From assembly GCA_947623205.1 (NCBI GenBank), contig CANQGM010000002.1:121410-185409 (forward strand): 64,000 nucleotides of DNA, in the 5' to 3' direction. The position numbers and the translations under genes were made by a program. The stretch is from an uncultured Clostridia bacterium. Its GTDB lineage: Bacteria; Bacillota; Clostridia; Oscillospirales; Acutalibacteraceae. The notes beneath the pieces were generated by a model. It saw only the letters and a program-made list of their open reading frames with translations, made no database searches and had not been told where the DNA came from. Of the stretch, positions 20,431 to 29,124 are shown piece by piece (the stretch's first letter is position 1; every line of letters begins with the position of its first letter).

Positions 20431-21642
20431 ATGGTTGATCGTTTTAAAACTATGGTTTGCCTTATTTTATCTTTTACTATGATCATCTCCCTTGCGGGAT
20501 GTGTTAAAGAATCAGATAATGATAATATACAAACAACCGCTGTACAGACCACTCAAGAGGAAACTGTACAGACTTCATTAGCTACAGCTGACACGGCGGC
20601 ACCGGAAACTAAAAAAATTACTTTAAATTACAATAGAATAAAGCAGAATTCAGATAAAATTAAAAAGGATTTTGACAACCTTATTACAAGAAAAAGATTT
20701 AAAGGCGTTGTATATACAAAAATCGGCAATGACTTTGAATATATAGGCTCAAACGGATTTTCAAATCAGGATTCTCATAAAAAAAATTCTTTAAATACAA
20801 ACTACTATGCAGGTCCGGTAACACAACAACTTACTGCGGCGGCAATTATGCTGCTTCAGGAGGACGAAAAGCTGACTACCTCGGACAAACTTGAAAAATA
20901 TTATCCCGACTATAAATACGGTGATAAAATAACTATAAAGAATCTTCTTACTATGACGGCAGGACTTCCGGATTGTTATTATAAAGGCACAAGTACAGAA
21001 AAGGGAAGCGTGTACCGATTAAGCGAGCTGCCTTATGATGTTTTTGAAGAAGCTGACGCGGACGATAACCGCAGGTCTGTATTAAATTGGATTTTGTCAC
21101 AGGATACTGTGTTTAAACCGGGCGAAAAGTTTGCTTATTCAAACAGTTCGTATTATGTTCTTGGCGATATAATAGAAAAAGTCAGCGGTATGTCATATGA
21201 AACTTATGTAACTGAAAACATTCTTGACCCCCTCGGAATGACCTCAAGCGGATTTAAAGCAACAGATTCTCTCGCAACGGGTTATCAGGATATATATGAA
21301 AATAACTGGATACTTTATCCCGGGGTCGCTTATTCTGCGTCAGGATTAATTACAAATGTTCCCGATATAATTAAATGGGTCGGAGCTGTTACCGGCGATG
21401 ATTTTCTGACTGAAAAATCACGCAATGAAATGTTTGCTTCATTAAATTCAAACTATTCATACGGAGTTTTTGCGGACGATAAAAATTATCAAGCAGGCGG
21501 TTCTTTCTACCGCTTTAGTTCATTTTTGTATTATAACGCAGATATGTCAAATGTATTTATAGCATTTTCAAACTATACTCAGTCAGACCCAAAAGAAATC
21601 TATAATGAATATTCAAATATTTTAAAACCATTTTACGGTTGA
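20431..21642 (+). CDS. beta-lactamase/PBP-fold (class C-like) lipoprotein, catalytic motifs partly lost
   Basis: Lipobox SLAGC; LTAAAIMLLQ, LLTMTAGLPD, KFAYSNSSYYVLGDIIEKVSGMSYETYVTENILDPLGMTSSGF. Confidence 0.8.
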   Translation: MVDRFKTMVCLILSFTMIISLAGCVKESDNDNIQTTAVQTTQEETVQTSLATADTAAPETKKITLNYNRIKQNSDKIKKDFDNLITRKRFKGVVYTKIGNDFEYIGSNGFSNQDSHKKNSLNTNYYAGPVTQQLTAAAIMLLQEDEKLTTSDKLEKYYPDYKYGDKITIKNLLTMTAGLPDCYYKGTSTEKGSVYRLSELPYDVFEEADADDNRRSVLNWILSQDTVFKPGEKFAYSNSSYYVLGDIIEKVSGMSYETYVTENILDPLGMTSSGFKATDSLATGYQDIYENNWILYPGVAYSASGLITNVPDIIKWVGAVTGDDFLTEKSRNEMFASLNSNYSYGVFADDKNYQAGGSFYRFSSFLYYNADMSNVFIAFSNYTQSDPKEIYNEYSNILKPFYG

Positions 21643-21659
21643 TTATCACAAAATATAAA

Positions 21660-21724
21660 AACCTCCATAAAATGTATTGTTACAGTGCCGCTAAATACAG
21701 CCTGTTAATACTTTTACGGAGGTT
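21660..21724 (+). promoter_or_regulatory. long imperfect stem-loop whose 3' arm contains the SD of the next gene
   Basis: AACCTCC.TAAAA.GTATT...ACAG / CTGT.AATAC TTTTA.GGAGGTT, 16-nt loop. Confidence 0.8.
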
Positions 21725-21730
21725 ATTTTT

Positions 21731-22585
21731 ATGCCAGATGTACCTTTCGATTCAGGTCAAAATCAAAGTCAGTCTGACACGCTGTCAAATGCCAATAGTG
21801 AAACAGTATGCATAGATGCAAATCGCATTTATGACAGCTGTGGGGCAAAAGACTGTCTGAGTGACTTGACGCTTTTGTTTACCGAAGAAAATCAAAATTT
21901 GGTAAACAGCGCTTGTTCAGTACGTATTTGTAATGCAACCGTAATTACTGCTACTGTTGATGTTGAACCTGTTGCATTCCACAGAGGATTTTATGCAATT
22001 GATATGGTATTTTACTTTGATGTAAGCTGTGAAATTTATACATCAACAGGTACCATTCCCACAACAGTAAACGGTCTTGCGGTATATGGAAAACGTGTTG
22101 TTCTTTACGGAAGCGAAGGCTGTACAAAAACTTTTACAAGTGACAGCGAAACAGTTTGTGAAGAATTAAATAATTCCTGTAATTCATGCACATACCAGAG
22201 TAATCTGCCCAGAGCAAGTGTACAAATTTCAAATCCAATGGCTCTTTCTGCAAAGCTGAATGAACACGGACGCTGCCGCCAAATACCGTGCGGTAACATT
22301 CCGCAGTGCGTTGCTGCACATTTCGGAGGAGAACTTGTACAGCCGGGTCCAAGGTGGATTTCCGCAACAATAGGTATTTTCACAATTACTCAGCTTGAAC
22401 GCAGCGTACAGCTTATGATACCGTCATATGACTTCTGCGTTCCGCGCAAAGAATGTGCTGCAAGAACAGACGACCCTTGCGAAGTTTTCAGTAAAATTGA
22501 ATTTCCTACTGATTCTTTTTTCCCCCCTACTGTTGGAGAGTGCGACAGAGAAAGCACGCCGTTTGAATGTTCTTGTCAGGAATGA
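21731..22585 (+). CDS. cysteine-rich conserved hypothetical protein
   Basis: 284 aa with 19 Cys; strong SD GGAGG; no recognised domain. Confidence 0.75.
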   Translation: MPDVPFDSGQNQSQSDTLSNANSETVCIDANRIYDSCGAKDCLSDLTLLFTEENQNLVNSACSVRICNATVITATVDVEPVAFHRGFYAIDMVFYFDVSCEIYTSTGTIPTTVNGLAVYGKRVVLYGSEGCTKTFTSDSETVCEELNNSCNSCTYQSNLPRASVQISNPMALSAKLNEHGRCRQIPCGNIPQCVAAHFGGELVQPGPRWISATIGIFTITQLERSVQLMIPSYDFCVPRKECAARTDDPCEVFSKIEFPTDSFFPPTVGECDRESTPFECSCQE

Positions 22586-22600
22586 GAAAAATAATATAAG

Positions 22601-22637
22601 AAAAGCGAGGCTGTATATTTAGTCTCGCTTTTTTTAT
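22601..22637 (+). terminator. intrinsic terminator
   Basis: AAAAGCGAG / CTCGCTTTT then T-tract. Confidence 0.85.
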
Positions 22638-22665
22638 TCTTAATTCGTAATAATGTCGTTTTATC

Positions 22666-23232
22666 TTACTTATTAAAATTCCATTCGTAAATTTTATTTT
22701 TATTAACAACATACGCTTCTTTTGCTAAATTTGCAAGAGGGGCGTCACTTATACTGTCAGAGTAAAATTTTTCTATTTGTACATTTCCTAAACATTCATT
22801 TAATCTTCTTACTTTTTCTTCTCCGTGACAGTTAATGCCGGAATATTTACCGGTTTTGCTGTTTACCTTTGAGGCAATAACATATTTAATGCCAAGTTCT
22901 TTGCAAATCGGTTTAATCAAAAATTCGGGTGAGGCCGAAATTATAATGTCGTCATCCCTATGTTGGTTTAAGTAAAAACCTTTGATTTTTGTTTTATTGA
23001 CACTCCAAAAATCGAAAACATCTTTTTCTGTATTGCAAAAATTAAGAAATCGGTACATTTTTTCTTTAAACTGTGTTTTAGTACCGATTTTAAATATGTA
23101 GAATTTTATAAATGAAAACAAAAGAGAGGGGAAAAGAGCAATAATTTTTTTGTGCCTTTTCAAACAAAAAAAATAAAAGTCGGCTGTTGAATCACCGTCA
23201 TATATTGTGTTGTCAAAGTCATATATGTTCAT
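22666..23232 (-). CDS. HAD-superfamily (IB/SerB-like) phosphatase
   Basis: MNIYDFDNTIYDGDSTADF...IISASPEFLIKP...FYSDSISDAPL. Confidence 0.85.
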   Translation of the reverse strand: MNIYDFDNTIYDGDSTADFYFFCLKRHKKIIALFPSLLFSFIKFYIFKIGTKTQFKEKMYRFLNFCNTEKDVFDFWSVNKTKIKGFYLNQHRDDDIIISASPEFLIKPICKELGIKYVIASKVNSKTGKYSGINCHGEEKVRRLNECLGNVQIEKFYSDSISDAPLANLAKEAYVVNKNKIYEWNFNK

Positions 23233-23406
23233 AAAAATTTCAAGTCTTTCTCACAAAACTGTTAGGTTTATTTTTTATTATAATATTAATTACAGTTTTT
23301 TTCAAGAAAAACAGAATTTTCAACTTATTTTAATTCTTTCATTGCGTTTTTTAATAAATTATTGTATAGTATAGAATAAGATTTTTTATAATAAGGGAGT
23401 AAACCG

Positions 23407-24267
23407 GTGTTTGGTTATTTGCAGGTTCAGAAAAGCGAGCTTTTGGTGCGTGAATTTGAAGCGTACAAAGCAGTGTACTGCGGCTTGTGCAAACAAATGG
23501 GAAAAGACTACTCGTTTTTAACCCGTTTCAGTTTAAGCTATGACTGCGCCTACTATGCAATGCTGTTAATGTCCTTTCACCGTTCTTGCAGCGGATTTAT
23601 AGACAGACGCTGTACTTTTAATCCTCTTAAAAAATGCAGGTTTGCTCTCACCGAATCTGACAGCTATGGCAAAGCGGCAGCGTTTTCTGTTATTTCGGCT
23701 TATTTTAAGCTGAAGGATGATATATCGGACAGCAGGCTTTTTAAGCGTATAATGTACAGAATGATTTTGCCGTTTTTTTCACACTGGCGCAAAAAGGCGG
23801 CAAAAAAATATGCCGATATTGATAACCTTATTTCACAAATGATGGACTTGCAGTATGAGGCGGAACATAATTTGGAGTGCTCGGTTGACAGGGCGGCACA
23901 TCCAACGGCCTTTTTGCTTGGAAACATATTTTCGCTTGAAGCAAAAGATGAAACAGACAGGCGTGTGCTTTATGAGTTTGGCTATCAACTCGGCAGGTGG
24001 ATATATCTTATAGATGCGGCAGATGATGTAGTTCAGGATAAAAAGAGCGGAAATTATAATCCTTTTATTGACAGCAACGGAAAAATTGCAAAAGTTGATT
24101 ATATTGCGGCAGTTTTAAATCAATCGTTGGCGCGCGCCTATGACGCATATAACCTTATAGACTTAACTGATTTTAAGGGTATTTTGGATAATATGATTTT
24201 AAAAGGTTTTCCGACTGTTCAAAATAAAATAACCGATAAACTTTACACGGAGGTAAAAAATGAATAA
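23407..24267 (+). CDS. DUF5685-like protein
   Basis: GTG start; [36 protein letters not shown]...[19 protein letters not shown]. Confidence 0.75.
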   Translation: MFGYLQVQKSELLVREFEAYKAVYCGLCKQMGKDYSFLTRFSLSYDCAYYAMLLMSFHRSCSGFIDRRCTFNPLKKCRFALTESDSYGKAAAFSVISAYFKLKDDISDSRLFKRIMYRMILPFFSHWRKKAAKKYADIDNLISQMMDLQYEAEHNLECSVDRAAHPTAFLLGNIFSLEAKDETDRRVLYEFGYQLGRWIYLIDAADDVVQDKKSGNYNPFIDSNGKIAKVDYIAAVLNQSLARAYDAYNLIDLTDFKGILDNMILKGFPTVQNKITDKLYTEVKNE

Positions 24268-24868
24268 TCCTTATGAGGTACTGGGTGTATCTGAAACGGC
24301 GTCCGATGAAGAAATTAAAGATGCGTACCGCAGGCTTGCAAAAAAATATCATCCGGACAATTACACAGACAGTCCTCTTTCTGATATTGCAGAGCAGAAG
24401 ATGAAAGAAATAAATGAGGCATATGACCAAATAAACCAAATTCGCCAAAAGGGCAGGGGAACCGGTTCTGCTGGCAGCGGTAATTATTCCGGAAACGGCT
24501 CAAGCTCTCAGTTTTACAGCGTAAGAATTTATATTCAGCGAAATATGATAGACCAGGCCGAGCAAATTCTTGATTCTGCTCCGCAGGGAAACAGAACTGC
24601 CGAATGGTTTTACCTGAAGGGAATGTGCGCTTACCGCAGAGGATGGTCGGAACAAGCGTTCAGTTACTTTACTACGGCATGCAATATGAACCCCGGTAAC
24701 GGAGAGTATCGCGCGGCATTGAACAATATGCAGAATCAGCGGGCGTACAACTACGGAGGCTATAATCAGACAAATGTCGGAAATCAATCAGATTGTACTT
24801 GCTGCGACATATGCACCACTATTATGTGTGCGGATTGTTTGTGTGACTGTTGCAGAATGGGATGCTGA
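24260..24868 (+). CDS. J-domain protein with cysteine-cluster C-terminus
   Basis: [33 protein letters not shown]-terminal [25 protein letters not shown]. Confidence 0.9.
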   Translation: MNNPYEVLGVSETASDEEIKDAYRRLAKKYHPDNYTDSPLSDIAEQKMKEINEAYDQINQIRQKGRGTGSAGSGNYSGNGSSSQFYSVRIYIQRNMIDQAEQILDSAPQGNRTAEWFYLKGMCAYRRGWSEQAFSYFTTACNMNPGNGEYRAALNNMQNQRAYNYGGYNQTNVGNQSDCTCCDICTTIMCADCLCDCCRMGC

Positions 24869-24870
24869 AA

Positions 24871-25425
24871 ATGAAAAATAACGGTATAAATAATTCAACT
24901 TTAAGAGTAGCATTGTGCGGTATAATTGCGGCGCTCTGTCTTGTTCTTATGATTATGACAGGATTGATACCTATAGGAACTTATGCATTTCCGTGCTTTG
25001 CTGGTATTTTTATTTCTGCCATTGTAATTGAATACGGATGTAAATGGGCGTGGGGAGTTTATGTTGTAGCCTCAGTTCTGTCTTTGTTTCTTGCCGCAGA
25101 CAAAGAAGCTGTAATTTATTTTATTATGCTTTTCGGATATTATCCTATATTAAAGGGTGTTATTGAGAACAAGGTAAAAAAAAGACTTTTTCAGTATATG
25201 CTCAAATTTATAATTTTTAATGCGGCTGCCGTTGCGTCATTTTTTGCAGGTACATTTTTGCTGTCAATTCCGGCAGAGGAATATACCTTATTCGGCATAT
25301 ATGTTCCATGGATATTTTTAATAATTGGAAACCTGTTCTTTTTGCTGTATGATTTTGCCGTATCTGTTTTTATAGCTCAGTATATACAGCGCATTAGAGG
25401 AAAAATTTTCAAAAAAAATAAGTAG
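24871..25425 (+). CDS. multi-TM membrane protein
   Basis: MKNNGINNSTLRVALCGIIAALCLVLMIMTGLIPIG..., several hydrophobic segments. Confidence 0.65.
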   Translation: MKNNGINNSTLRVALCGIIAALCLVLMIMTGLIPIGTYAFPCFAGIFISAIVIEYGCKWAWGVYVVASVLSLFLAADKEAVIYFIMLFGYYPILKGVIENKVKKRLFQYMLKFIIFNAAAVASFFAGTFLLSIPAEEYTLFGIYVPWIFLIIGNLFFLLYDFAVSVFIAQYIQRIRGKIFKKNK

Positions 25426-25434
25426 TCCTTTTGC

Positions 25435-25463
25435 TTGCGATAACAGGTAAAATGTGTTACAAT
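25435..25463 (+). promoter_or_regulatory. putative promoter of the Ig-like/SH3/lysozyme gene
   Basis: TTGCGA-17 nt-TACAAT. Confidence 0.45.
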
Positions 25464-25531
25464 TAAATACATATTATTGTAATTGGTAAACTAATGGAAT
25501 TTTTTAATAAAAAATAAAAACAGGTGATTTT

Positions 25532-28222
25532 ATGAAACAAAAAGCCTTTACAAAAACTATATGTATTATTTTGGCAATAGCTTTTGTTGCGTCGGCAGTT
25601 TTTGTAGTTGCATCATCTTTTTCTTTTAATGCAGCTGTTATATCCGGCAATAAGACAAATTCAATATCCGCAAAACCTTCATCAGGTTCACATGGCTATG
25701 TAAATGGTGATTATGTTAATTTTCGCTCCGGTGCAGGCACAAATTATTCCGTCATAACAACTATGAGAAAAAACACTAAATTTATTTTTGTAGACGGAAA
25801 ACTGTATAATAACGACTGGTACAAAATTAAACTTGACTCTAATTTACAAACAGGTTACATAAATAAAGACTACGCTTCTGTATCAGATACGTCATCAAAT
25901 ACCAATACTACATATGTTAAACTCAACAAATCATCGTTAAATCTTGGTGTTGGCGAAAACTACACTCTTACAAAGTCTGTTTCTCCGTCAAATTCAAAAA
26001 CAGATTATAAATGGAGCAGCAGCAACACAAAGGCTGCAACCGTGAACAGCAATGGTTATATATCTGCAAAGAAAACCGGCACATCAAACATTACGGTTAA
26101 AATTTCCAACGGCAAGACGGCAACCTGTAAGGTAACGGTAAAATCCGCGCCTAAAAGCGTAAAGGTGAGTAGCTCAAGCCTGAAACTCGGCAAGGGAGAA
26201 ACATTTATAATTTCTGAAAGCACGAACAGCGGCTCTTATGCAAACAGCTTTAGCTGGAGCAGCAGCAATAAATCTGTTGCCACCGTTGAAAAAACCACGT
26301 CAAACAAGGCAAAAATCACCGCAAAAGCTGAGGGTACGGCTAAAATCACCATAAAAACTTACAACGGCAAAACAGCAGTCTGTAATGTAACGGTAAAATC
26401 CGCGCCTAAAAGCGTAAAGGTGAGCAATTCAAGCCTTACGCTTGACGTAAATAAAACCTTTGTAATTTCTGAAAGCACAAACAGCGGCTCTTATGCAAAC
26501 AGCTTTAGCTGGAGCAGCAGCAACACATCTGTTGCCACCGTTGAAAAAACCACGTCAAACAAGGCAAAAATTACGGCAATAGGTGAAGGCACTGCGACAA
26601 TTACCATAAAAACTTACAACGGCAAAACGGCAACCTGTAAAGTGACGGTAAAATCTCCGCCGTCAAGCATAAAACTCTCTGATACAAGTGAAACTCTTTA
26701 TAAGGGCAACTACTATACTGTTACCGCAACAGCGTCCGGCTCTGTAAAATGGAGCAGCTCAAACAATTCGGTAGCCACTGTTTCTAACGGTGTAATTTAC
26801 GCAAAATCCAACGGTACCGCTGAAATTAAGGCAACGTGCGGTTCTTCATCTGCAATCTGTGAAATTACCGTAAAGTCAGGCTCGGACGTTGATATTTCAA
26901 ACACAAAAGTATCCATAAGAAAAACCAAGTCAATTCTTCTTACCTCGTCAACAGGCGGAGTTAAATGGAATTCTTCAAATACTTCGATTGCAACTGTTAA
27001 TAACGGTATTGTCTACGCAAAAAATTCAGGTACCGCAGTAATAACCGCATACACTTCAAGCGGTGCGGCAACCTGTCTGCTGACTGTCGGAACCAGGGAC
27101 AACATTCGGTTTACTTACGCGTCGCCGAACTCTGCGCCGCTTAATTCTGCGGTTGATTTTAAGGCGATTACGGACACCGACAGAGTTGCAGTGCGTTTTG
27201 TAGTTACAAACGGTTCACAATCCTATACGGTTAATGCCGCCAAAAAAGAGAAAGACGGCAATACATATGTTTGGACAGGCACACAAAAGCTGTCAAAATC
27301 AGGCAAGTGGACTGTAAAAGCCTATGCAAAGTACAAAACTTCTAACGAATTTCTGACAACACCCGGAAACGGTGAGGGGGAAGTATTTGTTACTTCTTCA
27401 ACCGATAAAACAACTCCGGTATGCGCCGAACGCAGAGCAAGCGATGAGGTTATAAACCTTATCGCAAACTACGAGGGATTTTTATCTTCCGTTACGGCCG
27501 ACAGCATTACTTCTGACCCCACGTTGGGATACGGTAAGGTTGTAACATCAGGAGAACAATTTTATAATAATCTTACAAAAAATGAGGCGTATGCTTATCT
27601 TTGTCAAACTGTAAATAAAGGCGGCTACACTACAAGGACAAATAAATATCTTTTGGATAATGATATAAAGTTCAATCAGCGCCAGTTCGATTCGCTTGTT
27701 TGTTTTACCTACAATGTCGGAGCAGGTGTAATTTATAACGATTCAGAACTTCAGGCTGTTCTGCTTAATACAGGCAATAACTCAAGCATAAAAAAAGGTG
27801 CCGCAGGTTATGTTAATGCAAGTGATGTAAATCTTAGGAAAGGCTCCGGTACAAACTATGACGTTATAACTTGTATGCCTAAAAATACAAAATTTACATT
27901 TGTTGACGGTAAAGTATATAATTCCGATTGGTATAAAATAAAACTGTCAAACGGTACAACAGGATACATTTTCAAGTCTTACGCTTCTGTTTCAAGCGGT
28001 TCAAACGGTTCAAGAAATCTTAATAATGTTGATAAACAGCAGTATCTCAACGCATTTTTGCAGTATCATCATGCCGCGGGTTCATGTTATTGGGGACTTA
28101 TGTACAGAAGAATAGATGAGGCAGAAGTATTTTTCTACGGCGACTATGAACGAAACGGCGAATATAATAACCATAATTTTAAATTTACTTGTCAGTCGTA
28201 TAGTAATTTCAGTATAGCCTGA
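25532..28222 (+). CDS. secreted multidomain protein: SH3 + bacterial Ig-like (Big_2) repeats + GH24-like lysozyme interrupted by a second SH3
   Basis: Signal peptide; SH3 GYVNGDYVNFRSGAGTNYSVI; repeated WSSSN..VATV..; VINLIANYEGFLSSVTADSITSDPTLGYGK; second SH3 GYVNASDVNLRKGSGTNYDVI; GLMYRRIDEAEVF. Confidence 0.88.
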   Translation: MKQKAFTKTICIILAIAFVASAVFVVASSFSFNAAVISGNKTNSISAKPSSGSHGYVNGDYVNFRSGAGTNYSVITTMRKNTKFIFVDGKLYNNDWYKIKLDSNLQTGYINKDYASVSDTSSNTNTTYVKLNKSSLNLGVGENYTLTKSVSPSNSKTDYKWSSSNTKAATVNSNGYISAKKTGTSNITVKISNGKTATCKVTVKSAPKSVKVSSSSLKLGKGETFIISESTNSGSYANSFSWSSSNKSVATVEKTTSNKAKITAKAEGTAKITIKTYNGKTAVCNVTVKSAPKSVKVSNSSLTLDVNKTFVISESTNSGSYANSFSWSSSNTSVATVEKTTSNKAKITAIGEGTATITIKTYNGKTATCKVTVKSPPSSIKLSDTSETLYKGNYYTVTATASGSVKWSSSNNSVATVSNGVIYAKSNGTAEIKATCGSSSAICEITVKSGSDVDISNTKVSIRKTKSILLTSSTGGVKWNSSNTSIATVNNGIVYAKNSGTAVITAYTSSGAATCLLTVGTRDNIRFTYASPNSAPLNSAVDFKAITDTDRVAVRFVVTNGSQSYTVNAAKKEKDGNTYVWTGTQKLSKSGKWTVKAYAKYKTSNEFLTTPGNGEGEVFVTSSTDKTTPVCAERRASDEVINLIANYEGFLSSVTADSITSDPTLGYGKVVTSGEQFYNNLTKNEAYAYLCQTVNKGGYTTRTNKYLLDNDIKFNQRQFDSLVCFTYNVGAGVIYNDSELQAVLLNTGNNSSIKKGAAGYVNASDVNLRKGSGTNYDVITCMPKNTKFTFVDGKVYNSDWYKIKLSNGTTGYIFKSYASVSSGSNGSRNLNNVDKQQYLNAFLQYHHAAGSCYWGLMYRRIDEAEVFFYGDYERNGEYNNHNFKFTCQSYSNFSIA
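26139..26648 (+). repeat. two tandem 255-bp (85 aa) Ig-like repeat units
   Basis: KSAPKSVKVS...SESTNSGSYANSFSWSSSN.SVATVEKTTSNKAKITA repeated at 255-bp period with near-identical DNA. Confidence 0.85.
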
Positions 28223-28253
28223 TAAGGCTAAATTGCGCAAGAAAGGTTAAATT

Positions 28254-29054
28254 ATGAAGAAAATAGGTTTTATCGGCGCAGGCAATATGGCTACTGCAAT
28301 TATAAAAGGTTTATTATCACAAAATAACGGCAATCCTGAACTTGTCAATGTGTTTGATTTAAGCGTTGAAAAGTGTGATATTATTAAAAAAATGGGTGTT
28401 AATGTCTGCAAAACCGGCGTTGATGTTATGAAGAACAGCGACATAATAGTTCTTGCGGTAAAACCGCAGAACTATTCAGAGGTTTTGGAGGAACTAAAAA
28501 ATGACGTGACCCCCGACAAAACATTTGTTTCAATTGCCGCGGGTATCTCAATTGAATTTGTAAGAAACAGTCTTAACTGCAATTGTCCTGTCGTTCGTGT
28601 TATGCCAAACACACCGCTATTGTTAAAAAAAGGAGCTACTGCGCTCTGTCCCTCCGATAATATAAGCGATGAGGACAAACAGATAGTATATGATATGTTT
28701 GCAGGCAGCGGTATATGTGAATATATATCGGAAGAACATATGAACGAAGTCATAGCAGTTAACGGCAGCAGCCCTGCGTATATTTATCTGTTTGCAAAGG
28801 CAATGGCCGAATATGCCGAGAATCACGGCATTGAGTATAACAAGGCTATGAATTTAATTTGCGCCGCTCTTGAGGGTTCAGCCGCTATGCTGCGAGAAAG
28901 CGGCGACAGTGCCGACATACTTATTGAAAAGGTAAGTTCAAAAGGCGGCACTACAATAGCCGCTCTTGAAAAACTCAGAGAGCACGGATTTTATAAAGCT
29001 GTTCAGGATGCAATGGACGCCTGCACAAAAAGAGCAGAGGAACTTGGCAAATAG
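28254..29054 (+). CDS. proC: pyrroline-5-carboxylate reductase
   Basis: MKKIGFIGAGNMATAIIKGLL...VMPNTPLLLKKGATALCP. Confidence 0.95.
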   Translation: MKKIGFIGAGNMATAIIKGLLSQNNGNPELVNVFDLSVEKCDIIKKMGVNVCKTGVDVMKNSDIIVLAVKPQNYSEVLEELKNDVTPDKTFVSIAAGISIEFVRNSLNCNCPVVRVMPNTPLLLKKGATALCPSDNISDEDKQIVYDMFAGSGICEYISEEHMNEVIAVNGSSPAYIYLFAKAMAEYAENHGIEYNKAMNLICAALEGSAAMLRESGDSADILIEKVSSKGGTTIAALEKLREHGFYKAVQDAMDACTKRAEELGK

Positions 29055-29067
29055 AGTTTCATAAACT

Positions 29068-29123
29068 AAAAACATTCCGCATACGTTTTAAAGGGACAAC
29101 CTGAAAACGAAAGGAATGTTTTT
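29068..29123 (+). promoter_or_regulatory. long stem-loop whose 3' arm contains the SD of the next gene
   Basis: AAAAACATTCC (29068-29078) / GGAATGTTTTT (29113-29123), inner stem CGTTTT/AAAACG, inner AGG/CCT. Confidence 0.8.
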
Positions 29124-29124
29124 T

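Noticed and set aside
26139-26648. Possible CRISPR or non-coding tandem repeat
   Set aside because: Period 255 bp, in frame, encodes Ig-like domains; no spacer-repeat structure. No CRISPR array was seen anywhere in the window
28215-28230. Short hairpin TAGCCT gata AGGCTA before proC
   Set aside because: Only 6 bp with no U-tract; not enough to call a terminator or regulator
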